From: Verrucomicrobiota bacterium
Lineage (GTDB): Bacteria > Verrucomicrobiota > Verrucomicrobiia > Opitutales > Seribacteraceae
Direction: 5' to 3'
NCBI GenBank assembly: GCA_014382645.1
Contig: JACNJI010000376.1
Coordinates: 1-7,613, forward strand
DNA: 7,613 nucleotides
The notes beneath the pieces are model-generated. The model was not told the DNA's origin. It did no database searches and saw only the letters and a program-made list of their open reading frames with translations. This document shows, one piece after another, positions 5,615-7,613 of the stretch (the first letter of the stretch is position 1; each line of letters starts with the position of its first letter). Position numbers and translations under genes: made by a program.

Positions 5615-7276
5615 CTATTCTTCGCTAGTAGCTTTGTCGAGAAGATCGCCCAAAGATGTAGTCAAGTCTTCTCCGCTCTCCTCGTAGGACGCCACTTCCT
5701 TGGCCAGATCGTCCTCGTTGTATTCAGCGGCCTTGATACTCAAGCCAATACGACGTTCCTCTCGGTCAATTTTGATAACGCGTGCGGTCACCTCCTGCCC
5801 CTCCTTGAGTGCGTCCTGTACCTTTTCTATGCGTGCCTCACTGATCTGGCTCACATGAACCAAGCCGTCGATGTCGTGATCGAGTTTCACAAATGCTCCA
5901 TACACGGCAATTCGAGCGACCTCGCCCTTCACCATCTCGCCTAGCTTGTAGAGTCGATCGATATCTTCCCAGGGATCAACGCTAAGTTGCTTCATTCCGA
6001 GAGAGATGCGGTGATTCTCGATGTCCACTTCCAAGACGATAGCATCCACTTCGTCGCCCTTATTGACCACTTCGCTAGGATGATTCACCTTGCGAGTCCA
6101 GCTCATGTCGGAAACGTGTACCATTCCATCGATGCCTTCCTCAAGTTCGATAAAGGCTCCGTAGGATGTAAGATTGCGAACCTTGCCGCGAACTCGAGCT
6201 CCCGAGGGATAATTGTGAGGCGCCATATCCCAAGGATTGGCGTCCAATTGCCGTAGACCCAAAGAAATTTTCTGCTCCTCTTGCTGAATGCCGAGAACGA
6301 CTGCGTCCACTTCGTCGCCCACACTCAATACGTCGCTGGGTTTCGTTATGCGCTTGGTCCAAGACATCTCCGTAACGTGCACTAAGCCTTCCACGCCAGC
6401 TTCCAGTTCGATGAAGGCGCCATATGGAACAAGATTAACCACCTTGCCACGCACCTTGGACTGAATCGGAAATTTTCTTTCAATACCGTCCCAAGGATTA
6501 GGAGTAAGTTGCTTGAGACCAAGAGAAACCCGATCGCGATCGAAGTCCACATCGATAATCGAGACAGTGATCTCTTCGCCCGTCTTCACCATTTCGCTTG
6601 GGTGGGAAACGCGACCCCAGCTCATATCGGTGATGTGGAGAAGGCCATCGAGCCCGTCCAAGTCGATGAAAGCACCGTAATCGGTGATGTTCTTGACCAT
6701 TCCGCGGCGGGTATCGCCCGGCTTGATGCTCGCGAGGATTTCGCGCTTCTTGCTGTGCCGGCGTTCCTCAATAAGTTCACGGCGGGAAACTACGATGTTC
6801 CGGCGCTCGCGATTGATTTTGATAACCTTGAAATCAAAAGTTTGTCCCACGAACTGATCTAAGTTCTTGGGGGCCTGCACATCCACTTGGGATGACGGCA
6901 AGAAGGCATCCACCCCGACGTTGACGACCAATCCACCTTTAACCTTGGTCTTGACTCGCCCAGTAATGACCGAACCTTCCTCGCAAGTGTTAACGATTTT
7001 TTCCCAGTGCTTCTTCTGTTCAGCCTTATCGAAGGACAGCACGGGATTTCCGTCCTTGTCCTCAAGGCGTTCCAGGAAAACTTCTATGTCGGAACCGATT
7101 TCCAGTTCGCCGACATCTACGAATTCGTGGGCTTGCACGGTTCCCTCGGCCTTCCCTCCGAAATCGATAACGACCTCGGTCGGTCGGATTTCCATTACGG
7201 TTCCGGAAATAACGGAACCTTCTTTAAGTTGTTCGATTTTGCTCCCTGCGAGCAATTCTTCCATCAATGCGCTCAT
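5615..7276 (-). CDS. rpsA: 30S ribosomal protein S1
   Basis: S1 binds mRNA on the 30S subunit and promotes translation initiation, especially on structured mRNAs or those without a Shine-Dalgarno, which fits the weak ribosome sites of the neighbouring genes. The 553-aa product is close to the E. coli length (557 aa) and holds six S1 (OB-fold) domains at about 18-84, 99-166, 186-255, 272-342, 359-429 and 446-515. Domains 3-6 repeat the motif YGAFI-L followed by D/EGL/MVH(V/I)(T/S)-(M/I)S (for example YGAFIDLDGLDGLLHITDMS at 200-219) and the closing 'isLGlkQL' strand. Domains 1 and 2 are more divergent, as usual for the ribosome-docking part. The C-terminus is an acidic tail (Glu/Asp-rich, 521-553). 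The ATG at 7276 gives the standard MSALMEELLAGS start; an A-rich AAGAAAG stretch precedes it but no true Shine-Dalgarno. Confidence 0.97.
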   Translation of the reverse strand: MSALMEELLAGSKIEQLKEGSVISGTVMEIRPTEVVIDFGGKAEGTVQAHEFVDVGELEIGSDIEVFLERLEDKDGNPVLSFDKAEQKKHWEKIVNTCEEGSVITGRVKTKVKGGLVVNVGVDAFLPSSQVDVQAPKNLDQFVGQTFDFKVIKINRERRNIVVSRRELIEERRHSKKREILASIKPGDTRRGMVKNITDYGAFIDLDGLDGLLHITDMSWGRVSHPSEMVKTGEEITVSIIDVDFDRDRVSLGLKQLTPNPWDGIERKFPIQSKVRGKVVNLVPYGAFIELEAGVEGLVHVTEMSWTKRITKPSDVLSVGDEVDAVVLGIQQEEQKISLGLRQLDANPWDMAPHNYPSGARVRGKVRNLTSYGAFIELEEGIDGMVHVSDMSWTRKVNHPSEVVNKGDEVDAIVLEVDIENHRISLGMKQLSVDPWEDIDRLYKLGEMVKGEVARIAVYGAFVKLDHDIDGLVHVSQISEARIEKVQDALKEGQEVTARVIKIDREERRIGLSIKAAEYNEDDLAKEVASYEESGEDLTTSLGDLLDKATSEE

Positions 7277-7392
7277 GCGGCTTTCTTTCTTGGTTAACCG
7301 ACCTGCAAATCCGTATGATAAGCAACGTAACTTGACGCTGCTTCAGAGCGGTCGGGTTAAAGGTTTTGAATTAAGTGGTGAAAAGAACAAAG

Positions 7393-7428
7393 TGCAGGAT
7401 GCGGATTTAACTGCGATGAATTCCTGCA
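7393..7428 (-). promoter_or_regulatory. Inverted repeat upstream of rpsA, possible leader hairpin
   Basis: TGCAGGA (7393-7399) and TCCTGCA (7422-7428) are perfect 7-bp arms with a 22-nt spacer, lying 117-152 bases before the rpsA ATG. Short GC/AT pairs inside the spacer could extend the fold. rpsA leaders in other bacteria are structured and bound by S1 itself for autoregulation, so this may be a leader element. A -10-like TATCAT (7320-7315) without a matching -35 would place transcription start downstream of the repeat, making it instead a DNA site. The rest of 7277-7613 shows no recognised gene or strong promoter. Confidence 0.35.
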
Positions 7429-7439
7429 AGAGAAAGTAA

Positions 7440-7583
7440 ATGGTCCTTTTCCGTGAGCAACGCAAGAATAAAGCAGGTCAAATTTCCACCAAAACGCGAC
7501 TCCTCAAAACCCAAGGAAACATCGCGGACACAGATGATGAAACAGAACGACTTGAAAGCCTTAATAGAGAAAAGGCAAACTAG
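7440..7583 (+). CDS. Possible small hydrophilic protein (47 aa), unrecognised
   Basis: A complete ATG-to-TAG frame, divergent from rpsA, encodes a charged 47-residue peptide (MVLFREQRKNK..., ending ERLESLNREKAN) that could form a helix in its second half. An in-frame TAA lies directly before the ATG, so this is the only start. A weak purine-rich stretch (AAGAGAAAG) precedes it. I recognise no family. Third-position GC looks lower than in the surrounding genes, which argues against it, and the frame may be chance in the rpsA upstream region. Confidence 0.2.
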   Translation: MVLFREQRKNKAGQISTKTRLLKTQGNIADTDDETERLESLNREKAN

Positions 7584-7613
7584 CCGGACAGTAGTCCAAA
7601 GACAACCTATTGC

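Noticed and set aside
5615..7276. Repeated segments in rpsA as a tandem DNA repeat element
   Set aside because: They are the diverged S1 domains of one protein, explained by the family's domain architecture.
6867..7439. Plus-strand 190-aa frame
   Set aside because: It lies mostly antisense to the S1 coding sequence and is Ser/Thr/Pro-rich, typical of a shadow frame.
7407..7613. Open minus-strand frame entering from the right edge (about 68 codons)
   Set aside because: The product is Cys/Phe-rich, matches no family I know upstream of rpsA, and may be chance openness.

Overview
The window reads as a piece of ordinary chromosome from a Gram-negative bacterium, most likely Verrucomicrobiota (Opitutae-like). 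This is inferred from protein style: a secreted FecR-type domain protein, a GlgC with plant/cyanobacterium-like termini, a sigma-70 factor without region 1.1 whose region 2.4 departs from the sigma70 consensus, and start codons mostly lacking a Shine-Dalgarno sequence. No database search was possible, so the lineage is tentative.

Layout. A leftward block (1-2158, minus strand) holds glgC (ADP-glucose pyrophosphorylase), then gcvH (glycine cleavage H protein) 32 bp downstream, then the 5' part of a secreted FecR-like protein that runs off the left edge. A 191-bp divergent intergenic region separates glgC from a rightward pair: trpE (anthranilate synthase component I) and a sigma-70 family factor that starts one base after the trpE stop, with its Shine-Dalgarno inside the trpE end. 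Downstream lies a stretch of about 270 bp without a convincing gene. Then, on the minus strand, comes a small two-helix membrane protein gene whose frame is broken twice by apparent one-base insertions. Last is a complete six-domain rpsA (ribosomal protein S1) on the minus strand, with its upstream region running to the right edge.

Function. The genes cover glycogen synthesis, one-carbon/glycine metabolism, tryptophan synthesis, transcription initiation and translation initiation. They do not form one pathway. I see no phage, IS element, CRISPR array, tRNA or rRNA. The points most worth checking are the reconstructed frameshifted gene (5032-5525), the trpE-sigma junction, and the inverted repeats ahead of trpE and rpsA. 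I did not find a convincing new multi-gene system.
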